A program made the translations under genes and the position numbers. Below the pieces are notes generated by a model, which saw nothing but the letters and a program-made list of their open reading frames with translations, searched no databases and had not been told where the DNA came from. From Symbiodinium microadriaticum (lineage: Eukaryota > Sar > Dinophyceae > Suessiales > Symbiodiniaceae): a DNA stretch of 64,000 bases. Below, piece by piece: positions 41,448-50,339 of the stretch (position 1 is its first letter; every line of letters begins with the position of its first letter). Where the stretch lies: assembly GCA_001939145.1 (NCBI GenBank), contig LSRX01000321.1, positions 365,245 to 429,244 on the forward strand, read 5' to 3'.

Positions 41448-41554
41448 GTGCGTAGTTGCCGTTATAGGAGCCTTATAGGAGGTTATATACCGTATAGAAG
41501 CCTTGTAGGAGCCCTATATACCCTAAACTCCCCACCTGTAATTTCCTTTAATAA
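41448..41554 (+). mobile_element. Family-5 introner-like element
   Basis: TTTTCAG|GTGCGTAGTTGCCG to CCTGTAATTTCCTTTAATAAG|. Shares its interior (GTTATAGGAGCCTTATAG) and the preceding exon-like word GACATTTTCAG with the copy at 61,540. Confidence 0.7.
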
Positions 41555-41642
41555 GGTGTGTAGGGCTTGGAGTTCTTGTTCTGTTTAGCTTTTTAGTTGT
41601 AGGGCTCTGGTTTGTAGAGAGCCTGCAACCTAAACCCTAAAC

Positions 41643-41699
41643 CGTGGCATACCGCGATATTGTTACGAACTGTCCGGACATTTGTATGCAAGTCCAGGG
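41643..41699 (+). CDS. Possible small exon, unknown product
   Basis: Reads TVAYRDIVTNCPDICMQVQ and ends GTCCAG|GGTGG. 5' boundary is lost in a CCCTAAACC word. Confidence 0.3.
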
Positions 41700-41861
41700 T
41701 GGTTTGGTCTTCGGGTTGGGGGTGTAATTTGGAGGTTATGAGTGGGGTGTAGGGTTTAGGGATTAGGGTTTAGACTAATCGTATATAATGATAATGATGA
41801 TAATACGTAGTACCAAACCTTAAACCCTAAAACCATAAAGTCCTAAACCCTAAACCCAAGG

Positions 41862-42579
41862 CCCGCAGAAGCTGCGAAGACGGCAGCAGCAGCTTCAGAA
41901 AAAAAGAGGCTGCACGATGAAGCTGCAAAAAAAGCTTATGCAGCTGCTGAGCGCCTGGCAAGTGCTTGTATTGCCGAAGAGGAAGCTGGTGAGAGGCTGG
42001 ACAAGGCTTTGGCAGCCCAACTGCAAGCAGAGGAGGACAAGAAATGCAGCTGCGAGCGCAGAAGAGGCCTCCGGTGCCAATGCACCGACGGATGCCCCTT
42101 CTGAGACCGCGGACGAGTACGCGCGTCTTGATGCTCGCGAGGCTGAGCTCCTCGCCGAGGCGGAAGGTCATCCTCCCGCCGAGGTTGAGGAGGTGAAGAA
42201 GCAGCCGAAGCCGCCACCCACGGCCAAAGCAGGGGGTGTGCGCCTGGTGCCGGGGAGACGCTCGCGGTCGGTGAAGAAAATTCACCTGAAACCGCGGGCC
42301 GATGCCATGCGGAGCAATCCCCCGCTTGGAAGAACGGCCTACCCAAGACGACGACCGGGATGAGGCCGAGGACGTATGGCCTCAATCAGCATATCTACCG
42401 TTGCACGCAAGGCTCGGCTCCAGGACGTGCGGTTGATGATATCAATCCTGCATTACCCATAATCAAGAATATACCACAATTCCCAGAGTTTAGGGTCCTG
42501 AAGGTAATGCAGGATTTATATCATCAACAGTATGGCAAAGGGCTACGTGCCTTTGTCAGACTGGTCTGCGGCTCCTGGG
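41862..42579 (+). CDS. Ala/Glu-rich coding region with a family-1 intron
   Basis: After AAGGCCCGCAG| a frame rich in Ala/Lys/Glu (AKTAAAASEKKRLHDEAAKK; AYAAAERLASACIAEEEAGE) looks like a coiled coil. Near 42,040 the good frame shifts to one reading ASGANAPTDAPSETADEYAR and AEVEEVKKQPKPPPTAKAGG, with a TGA at about 42,361. The last part (STVARKARLQDV|R|MAKGYVPLSDW) joins in frame across the family-1 element at 42,430 by CG|T and ends GCTCCTGG|GGTTTAG. The shift and stop mean further splicing or a pseudogene. Function unknown. Confidence 0.5.
42430..42530 (+). mobile_element. Family-1 element
   Basis: CGGTTGATGATATCAATCC to TTATATCATCAACAG; left flank TG, right flank TA; + orientation. Confidence 0.9.
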
Positions 42580-42728
42580 GTTTAGGGCTTAGGGTTTATA
42601 GGGTTAATAGTGTTTAGGGGTTTAGGGTTTATGGGGTTTATAGGGTTTAGGGGTTTAGGGGTCTAGGGGTTTGTAGGGTTTAGGGTTTTAGGGTTTAGGG
42701 TTTAGGGGTTTAGGGGTTTAGGGTTCTG
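42580..42728 (+). repeat. TTTAGGG/TTTATAGGG block
   Basis: Starts directly at the donor of the preceding exon (GG|GTTTAGGGC). Confidence 0.92.
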
Positions 42729-42736
42729 CAAGGCAG

Positions 42737-42970
42737 GCTCCTGGTCCCAGAAAGTTGGACGTGGATGGAGGGGCAGACAGCCTGTCCTTCCCATATGGGT
42801 AGTTCTCTAAATTGGGGTCCCTTGTTAGGCCCCAAATATAGTACGGCACCCTTATAACACAAAAAAACCCTTAAAGGGACCTTAATTTAGAAAACTACCC
42901 ATATCCCTCGAGCTCGCCTTTGACCCCAGCCGTGAAGGCCGTAGCCTTCCACCCGTCCCCAAAACCTGCA
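42737..42970 (+). CDS. Exon pair joined across a family-2 element
   Basis: Exon A (42737-42798) follows GCAAGGCAG|G and reads APGPRKLDVDGGADSLSFPY. Exon B (42891 onward) follows AATTTAG| and reads KLPISLELAFDPSREGRSLP before entering CCCTAAA. The glycine codon is split GG|A. Intron length 92 bp. Joined sequence has ordinary globular-protein composition and no repeat residues. No family recognised. Confidence 0.55.
42799..42890 (+). mobile_element. Family-2 introner-like element
   Basis: Ends GGGTAGTTCTC and (A)AAACTACCC, with flanking ATAT on both sides (CCATATGGG…CCCATATCC); 92 bp GT-AG. Confidence 0.85.
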
Positions 42971-43229
42971 TTCTAAACCCTAAACCCGAAACCCTAAACC
43001 CTTTAAACCCTGAACCCTAAACCCTAAATCCTAAGCCCAGCCTTAATCTCTAAGTCCTATCGCCTACGTCGTAAAGCCCACGAATGACGAAACCGGCACC
43101 CTGGACCCAAAAGCCCTAGAATATCCTTGAACAAAAACCCTTAATCCCCCCTGTAAGACCCCAAAGTTTCCCAACCGCAAGCCCTGAACCCAAAGCCCTT
43201 CAAGCCCTAAACCTCCAAACGACAAACCC

Positions 43230-43400
43230 TGCTAATTCGGGCTTAGGGTTTAGGGTTTAGGGAGCCCGACTATGCCCGACTACACCCTCCGACACCCTAC
43301 TAAACCCTAAACCCTAGACCCTAGGCCCTATACCCTAAACCCCTAAACCCTGAACCCTAAACCCTAAACCCGAAACCCGAAACCCTAAACCCGAAAGCGA
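43230..43400. repeat. TTTAGGG then CCCTAAA words
   Basis: Short G-strand patch then a C-strand block. 42,970-43,230 is degenerate C-strand repeat without an exon. Confidence 0.85.
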
Positions 43401-43707
43401 CCCCCCGAGAAGAGTGGGTCTGCTGGGAGGCTGGTGGGTGGCGGCGACCACAGCGTTCCGGCAGGGCTCCCGGAGATGCCCAAAGCGGGATCTTGAAAGC
43501 TTAAGGCTTTGGATTAGGGGTTAAAATTTAGGGTTTAGGGTTTAAAGTTTGGGATTACGGTTTCAGAGGGTTGGGGTTGGTTTGAGGGTTTAGGGTTTAG
43601 GAGTCTCGGGTTTAGGGTTTAAGGACGGTGGTGTGTAGAGTTATTGGCTGGTAGAACGTAGCGTTGATAGGAAGCCAGGTAATACCGTAAAAGGTTCCCC
43701 CTCACAG

Positions 43708-43819
43708 CAAACTACTGGAAACAAGCTATCCCTACCTTCAAGCGGTCACTGGGGAACCTGATTGGCGCAGCCTACCGCAAGCGCTCAAGGAGGACACAAT
43801 TCAGGCTTTAAGAGGTGCG
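43708..43819 (+). CDS. Internal exon, unknown product
   Basis: CCCCCTCACAG| to GGTGCG|GTGTAGG, 112 nt. Frame reads KLLETSYPYLQAVTGEPDWR then SLPQALKEDTIQALRGA. Good boundary motifs and balanced composition. Another frame is also open over the same bases. Confidence 0.45.
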
Positions 43820-43830
43820 GTGTAGGTCAG

Positions 43831-43939
43831 TGTTGTCGTGGACGTGGCTGCGGTTGGGGTGGACAATGCTATGGGTGCTGACATAAACTCTTTCGTTGTC
43901 GGTGGGCCGTTGTTTTGGGCGCCGACATGGATTCGCTGA
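43831..43939 (+). CDS. Possible terminal exon, unknown product
   Basis: GTGTAGGTCAG| only 11 nt after the previous donor. Reads VVDVAAVGVDNAMGADINSF, then VVGGPLFWAPTWIR to TGA at 43937. An overlapping frame GADMDSLIPLSMLLKASASR extends to about 43,980. Because the gap from the previous exon is too short for an intron, only one of the two boundary sets can be right. Confidence 0.35.
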
Positions 43940-44184
43940 TTCCTTTGTCTATGCTGTTAAAAGCCAGTGCTTCAAGGTTGTAGATGTTGCATTTTCCCTG
44001 CAGGCTCCCGATAGCGCAAATCAGGTTCCATGTATAGCTTAGAGTTTAGACCCCAACGTAGGTGCTTACTTGGAGTCTCAGGGTTTAGGACGGCACTATT
44101 TCGGAATGAGCTCGTAACGCAGCACGAGAGGGGGGTGGGGCTATAACTGTTCGCCAGGAGTTGGTCGTGCTCGTCGAGTCCACG

Positions 44185-44310
44185 GTTTAGGGTTTAGGCT
44201 TGAGGGTGTGGGGTCTGCTTTAGGGTGTAGGGTTTAGGGTGTAGGGTTTGGTTTAGGGTCTAGGGTTTGGTTTGGGGATTGGGGTTTAGGGTTGGGATTT
44301 AGCGATTAGG
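44185..44310 (+). repeat. TTTAGGG/TGTAGGG block
   Basis: G-strand units, degenerate. Confidence 0.85.
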
Positions 44311-44603
44311 CTTCAGCATTTAGTCGTAGCATTCTGGCTCAGTGTTTTGCGCCGATGCTCACGTGCAACCACAGCGACCTTAAACAACAAAACGTCAAGT
44401 CTTGGCACTTTCCGCTCTGGCGCTTTCTTACGGGAGGAGTTCAAGGTGTAAGGTGTTTGGGGGTTTGAGATTTGGGGTGGGTTTGGTGTTACCCTAATTC
44501 CTAAACCCTAAACCAAACTCTACACCCTATATATACTCTAAAACCTAAACCCTAAACTCCCTAAACCCTGAACCACCTGGTGGTTGGGGGGGCGTCGTCT
44601 CAG

Positions 44604-44660
44604 GTGCAGCACGTCTTTGCAGCTAGCGAGCAGATGACCATCACGGAGGCTGGCTCCTGA
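44604..44660 (+). CDS. Possible terminal exon, unknown product
   Basis: CGTCGTCTCAG|G then VQHVFAASEQMTITEAGS to TGA at 44658. Good acceptor; preceded by CCCTAAA repeat. Confidence 0.4.
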   Translation: MQHVFAASEQMTITEAGS

Positions 44661-44699
44661 AATTTTGCGATTGGTGGGTTGGGGGGGGCGGCGGGGGGA

Positions 44700-44905
44700 G
44701 GGGGTTGCTAAACCTCTAAACCCTAAACCCTGAAACAGTAAACCCTAAACCCTAAACTCTAAACCCTAANCCCTAAGAGGGGGTTGCTAAACCTCTAAAC
44801 CCTAAACCCTGAAACAGTAAACCCTAAACCCTAAACTCTAAACCCTAAACCCGTACTAAACCCAAACGCCTAAACCGAAACCCTAAACGCCTGTCTCCCT
44901 GGGGG
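44700..44905 (-). repeat. Duplicated CCCTAAA segment
   Basis: A segment of about 75 bp beginning GGGGGTTGCTAAACCTC occurs twice (44,700 and 44,777), with one undetermined base near 44,770. May be an assembly or slippage duplicate. Confidence 0.9.
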
Positions 44906-44914
44906 ATGAAACAG

Positions 44915-45078
44915 GAAGGGACCGTCGTGAGCAACGTGCGCGAGAATGCCTGGGCGCGGGTGGACTCCGAAATTACGGCCTTTCAGCTGCAACTTCGCGA
45001 CAAGGGCCTTTTGAGTGTTGTTTAGGGTTTAGGGTTTCGGTTTCCTGTAAGGTCATTTTTGGCGTTTCCCTGAACTAA
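44915..45078 (+). CDS. Two exons split by a 32-bp telomere-like intron
   Basis: Exon A (44915-45019) follows ATGAAACAG|G: exactly 35 codons, EGTVVSNVRENAWARVDSEI then TAFQLQLRDKGLLSV. Exon B (45052-45078) reads VIFGVSLN to TAA. Both are phase 0. The intron starts GTTTAGGGTTTAGGG and ends TTTCCTGTAAG. Exon A has excellent coding character. Whether splicing can use such a short intron needs RNA evidence. No family recognised. Confidence 0.5.
45020..45051 (+). repeat. 32-bp TTTAGGG-derived putative intron
   Basis: GT at the first unit, AG in CTGTAAG. Flanking frames are open and in phase. Confidence 0.55.
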
Positions 45079-45204
45079 TTAAGGGTTCTTTCGGAGTACC
45101 ATAAGGGTCCCGCAGGGTGTATTTACAAGATCGTGAGTAGGCTATTTGCAGAGTTATACGTAGGATTTGCTTGCGGCTCGACTTCAAGCCTACCTAACTT
45201 CTAG

Positions 45205-45313
45205 GTTCCCGAGTAGTACCCTTTTGCCCGTTGTATTTTGGGGGTCTCCTTATTAAAGCCGAATCTTAGGAAAAGGGGTACCCTTATTATTAAGGGGTTA
45301 CTGGGGAACCTAG
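45205..45313 (+). mobile_element. Family-3 element
   Basis: CTAG|GTTCCCGAGTAG… to …GGGGAACCTAG; direct CTAG on both sides. Confidence 0.75.
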
Positions 45314-45456
45314 ACGTTCATGATGCGTTGAGCAGGGAGCCTCAAACCAACCACAACGATTTTTAGCCGGGAGACCCTTTTCACCCAGTTGTCAGCTTCT
45401 GATCCTAAACCCTAAACCCTAAATCCTGAACCCTAAACCCTAAACCCTAAACTTAC

Positions 45457-45650
45457 CCTCTTGCTCAGAAGTCTTCGTGGCCTGATATACACGTCTGAGC
45501 CAAATACTGTTGATGATACAAATCCTTACCTTAAGCACCCTCAACTATGGGAAGTATGGTATTTTCCTTAATGCAGGATTTATATCATCAACCGTAGAAG
45601 TAATGTTTGGCAAACCCGCAAGCCCCAACACTTCAACCAAGACGTGGATG
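45457..45650 (-). CDS. Minus-strand exon pair joined across a family-1 element
   Basis: Exon 1 (45650-45593) follows GGGCTTAG| and reads STSWLKCWGLRVCQTLLL, ending CG|GTTGATG. Exon 2 (45506-45457) follows CATCAACAG|T, completes Arg and reads IWLRRVYQATKTSEQEG, ending at a consensus donor GG|GTAAGT. Nothing on the + strand has comparable boundaries. The downstream intron is TTTAGGG on the coding strand. Function unknown. Confidence 0.55.
45507..45594 (-). mobile_element. Family-1 element
   Basis: CTGTTGATGATACAAATCC to TTATATCATCAACCG; TA flanks; short (88 bp) copy lacking part of one arm. Confidence 0.87.
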
Positions 45651-45954
45651 CTAAGCCCTAATTGGTGAATCCGCAAACCTTGTGAGCCCCTAAGCCGAAA
45701 CACCACAACACCCAAATGTACTATGTGAGGTGGGTTCTGCTATGGAATCTTCGTCGAAGTTACCACAGCAGGATATCCAATAATTAATGCTTTCCCAGGT
45801 GTGGTAACTTGAACGATCCCTAAGTCCTTTCTGCAACCCCATGGGAAAGCGCTTTAAATCGGCTTCCTTAACGAGAACCCTGAACCCAAGCCCAAAATCC
45901 CAAACCCCCCGGCCCAAGAGCTTGGGACCCCGCACCCTACACCGCGAAGAGCCC

Positions 45955-46120
45955 TAAACCCTCAGCCCCACATAAGCCCTAAACCCCAAACCCCTTAAAC
46001 CCTAAACCCCTTAAGCACTTAAGCCCTAAACCCCAAACCCCTTAAACCCTAAACCCCTTAAGCACTTAAGCCCTAAACCTCACACCCTCAAAACCCTAAA
46101 CCCGTAAGCCCGAGATCCTA
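45955..46120 (-). repeat. CCCTAAA block with a tandem CCCCTTAAGCACTTAAG unit
   Basis: A unit of about 53 bp containing TTAAGCACTTAAG is repeated twice. Confidence 0.85.
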
Positions 46121-46169
46121 AGCCCTGAAGCCACCCAAAGAGCCTCCAAAGCCGGCCTAGGTCGGCGTG

Positions 46170-46189
46170 AGCGTCGAGTTCACCTTCGN
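46170..46189 (+). CDS. Possible micro-exon
   Basis: GGCCTAG|GTCGGCGTGAGC… reading VGVSVEFTF up to an undetermined base at 46,190, then GGTTTAGGG. Very short; boundary motifs only. Confidence 0.25.
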
Positions 46190-47370
46190 GGGTTTAGGGT
46201 TTGGGGTTTGGGGTTTAGGGTTTAGGTGGCTTCAGGGTGTACTGGTTTAAGGGTAGGATCAATGAATCTAGCATTGAGATTTTCATGTCTTGGGTCTGCG
46301 AGTTTGGGGGTTCTGAGCTGTAAGTCTTAAGTGGCTTTCGGTTTTAAGAGCCCTCAGCCCTAAACCCTAAACCTAGACCCTAAACCCTAAACCGAGTGTA
46401 GCAAAGGAGTTGGGCGAGTTTAAGGGCTCCGAGATTTTAGAGCCTTGGGCTGTTTAGGGCCGGTCAGAAGTTTCGATTCAGGGCTGCAGGCTCTGGTCCT
46501 TGGGCTTCCGGCCCCCTAAACCCCCAACCCCAAGCCCTGAAACTTATAGCACCAACCCTAAACTCTGCCCTAAACCCTAAACCCCCAACCCCAAGCCCTA
46601 CAACCTAAAGCACCAATCCCTAAACCCCACACTTTGGGATTTGTGGCTGGGAGAGAACACCCAAAACCCCAAACCCTAAACCCTAAACCCCAAACCCTAA
46701 ACCCTAAACCCTAAACCCCCAACCCTAAGCCCTACAACCTAAAGCACCTGTACAGCGTAGGGATCCTACAGAGAAAGGACTCTCATGATAGGGTTTATGG
46801 TTTGGGGTTTAGGGTTTAGGGTCCCCAAGAAAGGCAAACATAAGTCCAAGACTTCCGCGTAAACCCTCAACCCTAAACCCTAAACCCCTAAACCCTAAAC
46901 CCTACACCCTAAACCCTAAACCCTAAACCCTAAACCCTATTTGGCTTAGGGTGTAGAGGCCAAGCTGTTTAAGGGTTTAGGGGGGTTGCTTCAGGGCTTC
47001 AGGGGTTTACAAAAGGGGTTTAGGGTTTAGTAGTTTTGGAGTTTAGGCGTTTAGGGGTTTAGGATTTGGAAGTTTAGGGGTTTAGGGGTTAGGAGTTTAG
47101 GGGTTTAGGGGTGTAGGATCTAGGGTTTTGGGGTTTAGGGGTTTAGGGGAGTGTCTGGAGATGGGTTTTGATTGGCTCGGTTGCTGTCAGAAGACAGCAA
47201 CCGGGCTTCTAACCCCTAAGCTAAGAACCTCAAACCATGCACCACTTGGGTTTTGTGGGGTGAACCCAACCCTAGTCGCGAAACCCCAAAGCTCTTAACC
47301 GCCACGCCAAACTTTTCAGGGTTTAGGATTTAGGATTTTTGTTTGTGGAGGTTTGCGTTTAGGGTGGTGC
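46190..47370. repeat. TTTAGGG/CCCTAAA blocks in both orientations
   Basis: G-strand 46,190-46,230, C-strand 46,510-46,745 and 46,860-46,945, G-strand 46,970-47,155. No exon supported between them. Confidence 0.85.
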
Positions 47371-47377
47371 CCGCCAG

Positions 47378-47710
47378 GAGAACGACGAAGGCACCTGCTA
47401 CGGACGCTGGTTCGCGTCAGACTGGGTTGGTTTAGGGTTTATAGGGTTTAGGGTTTGCAGGGCGTCTTGAAGGGTTTCCTGTCAAGTTTATGGGCTTGAA
47501 TCATCGGATGGGTGGTTCTGTATATTGGGGTCCCTTTCTAGGTCCGCCACTATACTACGGCATCCTTATGAAAAGGACCCTAAAGGGGACCATCTTTCAC
47601 AGAACCACCCAGATGATCCCCATTATTCCGGTTCTACGATCCCAAGTAGCGCACTTGTTGCCCACAGGCATTTGAGGGAATCCCCGGAGCCCCAAACAGA
47701 AGTCGGGTGA
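47378..47710 (+). CDS. Three-exon gene end with a telomere-like and a family-2 intron
   Basis: Exon 1 (47378-47429) follows GCCCGCCAG|G: ENDEGTCYGRWFASDWV. Intron 47430-47460 is 31 bp of TTTAGGG-like sequence. Exon 2 (47461-47511) reads GRLEGFPVKFMGLNHRM. Intron 47512-47612 is a family-2 palindrome. Exon 3 (47613-47710) reads DDPHYSGSTIPSSALVAHRH and ends TEVG-TGA. Phases agree at both junctions (1 and 1) and all three exons have compact globular composition. This is the best multi-exon reading in the window. The product family is not recognised; Trp/Tyr/Gly content suggests an enzyme or binding domain. Confidence 0.6.
47430..47460 (+). repeat. 31-bp TTTAGGG-derived putative intron
   Basis: Begins GTTTAGGGTTTATAGGG and ends GGGTTTGCAG. 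Joins exons in phase 1. Confidence 0.6.
47512..47612 (+). mobile_element. Family-2 introner-like element
   Basis: Inverted ends GGGTGGTTCTG/CAGAACCACCC; here the in-frame acceptor is the AG just outside the palindrome (CCACCCAG|ATGATC). Confidence 0.82.
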
Positions 47711-48140
47711 TGGGCTTTCGGAAATTCAAGGGATGTGGGAGTGTTTGGAAGGGGATCCTTGAGAGAGCGTCCGTGGCTGAGGCAAAACCTATATTCAGAG
47801 GATCACTAGACAGAGTAAGCAGGTTGTCAGCAGAGATGTGCGTACCCTAATTTCAATTATACCCGCTGAAACTCGACTTGTAGCCCACTTGCTACATCCA
47901 CTGATCCCCTCCGAATTCGCGTTTAAACCCACCCTAAACCCAAAACCCTAGACCCTAAACCCTAAACCCTGAACCCTAACCCCGAAACCCCATAGGGCCC
48001 TAGGCACAGTGAAGCTTACACCACAAAGCCTAAACTCGCATAGACGCCGAACCATAGACCCGGTGAAAGCCCGCGGCCAGAATTCAAAGGGTCCAAGTGC
48101 CCAAGGTTTGGGGCGCAGGGTTCAGAGGGTAGAGGTTCTT

Positions 48141-48240
48141 ACCCTATAAGGGTCCATGTACCCAAATAGTATATACTTTCCCCTGTTTGGGTACTTTGGG
48201 GCCAAAAGTATCTCTATTTGGGCACATGGACCCTTAGGGT
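48141..48240. mobile_element. Palindromic element, GGGTCCATGTACCCAAATAG ends
   Basis: Left ACCCTATAAGGGTCCATG and right CATGGACCCTTAGGGT with inner AAATAG/CTATTT; about 100 bp. Single copy here. Confidence 0.8.
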
Positions 48241-48379
48241 TAGGGCTCAAAACCTATCCTCTGAATGGTGATTTGGTACGTACAACCCCTAATATCTGAG
48301 TACACGACCAAGACTAAACCACTCAACGCAACCCTCAACCGCCCTTCTGTAAAATGCTAAACCCTGGTATTTCTTGCTG

Positions 48380-48653
48380 CCCTGAAGGGACGTCAAAAGC
48401 TGAGGTATTGCCACATCCGACTGTACGAAGTACGACGGGCGTGGCGCTTTCGTCGTGCGCGGCTATAGTGGCCGGCGGCACCCAGAAGGAGATTAGGATT
48501 CGTCTAAGGGTTCCTGTAAGGGCATTACAGTGGTTCGTTTCAGGGTTCCGCTTTGGCTGCTGCCAGGGCTCCTGCAAATGCTCGGGGTCCTATAACCGTC
48601 TGGCCTGGCCTCCGTTTGAACCCAAGGATTGTACCAGAATATGTAGATTTTAG
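48380..48653 (+). CDS. Coding segment, unknown product
   Basis: After GCCCTGAAG| the frame is open for about 90 codons (VALSSCAAIVAGGTQKEIRI, then a Cys-rich part GFRFGCCQGSCKCSGSYNRL) and ends TAG at 48651. The Cys-rich tail could bind metal or form disulfides. A minus frame over the first 240 bp is also open. No family recognised. Confidence 0.45.
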
Positions 48654-48840
48654 GATCGGGTGTTTACAGCTTCCATGATGTGGTTTGGTCGTACCGGGCT
48701 TTGGATATCGGATCCAGGGATTAGGGTGTAGGGTATCCCCTTTAACCTCTAAGAGTAATCAAATAGCCGGTCCTCAGGACGAATGTTGTACGGCTCTAAA
48801 GAACATCTACCTTGAACTATCAAAACCTACTTCCTTGTAG

Positions 48841-49107
48841 CAACAAGCAGGAGACCGTAAAGTACAGATTGAATTTAGTTTCAGGCATATTCTGGCAGGC
48901 ACATGTGGGTCGTACGGTGACCAGCAGTCGGTGCTCCCAGCGCAGGGCCCATCTGAAACAAGCACCAAGCAGGGCTTCAAGCAGAAGACCGCGCAGTCCA
49001 AGTCTGTGGCCAAGGAGATGGAGCAGCTTCTGCAAGACCTTCGAGCCTCGCTAGAACTCCACAGCACAAAGCGCTGGAGGGGGCATGGGGGCTCCGATGC
49101 ACTGAAG
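48841..49107 (+). CDS. 89-codon internal exon, unknown product
   Basis: CTTCCTTGTAG| acceptor with pyrimidine tract and GCACTGAAG|GTTTGAG donor, exactly 267 nt, phase 0/0. The peptide has FSFRHILAGTCGSYGDQQSV, a Gln/Lys-rich middle and a helical segment VAKEMEQLLQDLRASLELHS with heptad-like spacing, then a basic Gly-rich end. The longest clean internal exon found. A minus frame is also open, but lacks boundaries. No family recognised. Confidence 0.6.
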
Positions 49108-50000
49108 GTTTGAGAAAGTGCATGGTGAGGATGATGGAAGCTTTCGTAAGCTCGCTGTATATATTTCCGTGTACCGTTGAAGGAGCCCCTGAAGGAACCC
49201 TATTGTAAGACCCTTGAAGGAACCCTATCTTTTGATGTTCATCGGAGGATCAGGGGACGTAGTAAGCGGGGTTGTAAGTGGAGTTACAAGTAGGAGAAGC
49301 ACCGCTGGGGTGCTTAAGCTCCACTTCTAAGGGGCTTAGGATTTGGGAAGAGGGGTTTAGCTCAGTGGTTTAGGGTTTAATTAGGGTTCAGGGGATTTTA
49401 GGGTTCATGCAGGGGTTGAGGGCTTAGAGTTTAGAACCGACTCAATACGTCTTTTAAGTAGACCCTGTACCCCTATAGAACCCTACGAACTCCTTGAAAG
49501 ACTTGTAATCGGACCCTTTATACACGCTCGAGGAAGCCCTTATACCCCAAGCCCCAAAACCCCAAGCCCCAAACCCCAACCCTAAACCCTAAACCCCAGC
49601 CCAAAGCCGCACAGAGCTCGGTCAGGTCACCTGTACTGCGACGGCGCGGACAAGGGCGAGAAGTTCCCAAAGTCGCCTGGTTCAGAGGGTTTAGCGTTTA
49701 GGACCTCGGGCTTAGGGTTTTACGGTTTGTTTACTGGGTTCTTGTTGAAGGATTTAAATTAAGTTGCCATAGTAAGGAAACAGCTTTTTGTGCCGTTTGG
49801 AAGGGCATTCTTCTATATGGGCCGCACGCTTGACGCTTATTCCGAATGTCCCGTAGAAGCCATAAAGCCTGCAAGCCGAAAGAGCTTCAGCCCCAAACTC
49901 CCAATTCTAGCCCAAACGCCGTACAACTTGCAATGTTGAGGTCTGAAGCCCCCATGTTTGACAGGGGCTAGCGTTGATTGGTCCGGAGTTCGGAAACAGG
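49108..50000. other. No supported exon; degenerate repeats
   Basis: 49,180-49,230 has two copies of TTGAAGGARCCCYATTG-like words. 49,560-49,610 is C-strand repeat. 49,730-49,800 holds half of a GTTCTTGTT palindrome. Confidence 0.6.
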
Positions 50001-50004
50001 TACA

Positions 50005-50225
50005 TTAAACCCTAAACCCTGAACCCTAATTCCTAAACCCTGAACCCTAAACCCTAAAGCCTGAACCCCAAACCCTAAACCCTGAACCCTCAGCCCTAAA
50101 CCCTAAACCCTAAAGCCTGAACCCCAAACCCTAAACCCTAAACCCGAAACCCCAAACCCTGAACCCTAAACCCTAAACCCCAAACCCTGAACCCTAAGCC
50201 CTGAACCCCAAACCCAAAAACCTAA
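50005..50225 (-). repeat. CCCTAAA block with CCTGAACCC variants
   Basis: About 220 bp of C-strand units, directly upstream of the LINE fragment. Confidence 0.92.
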
Positions 50226-50339
50226 ACAGGATCCCTACCACCAAGAAGTTTTGAGAGCAGGGACCCCGGAAGTTGACTTCACCAAGAACGAAATAGGGGC
50301 TCTGTGGGCCGACCTAAACCGAACTGTCTAAAACCTTAG

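Noticed and set aside
43693..43760. A further family-3 element (GGTTCCCC…GGGGAACC)
   Set aside because: The interior matches none of the family and the segment reads as a coding exon (KLLETSYPYLQAVTGEPDWR).
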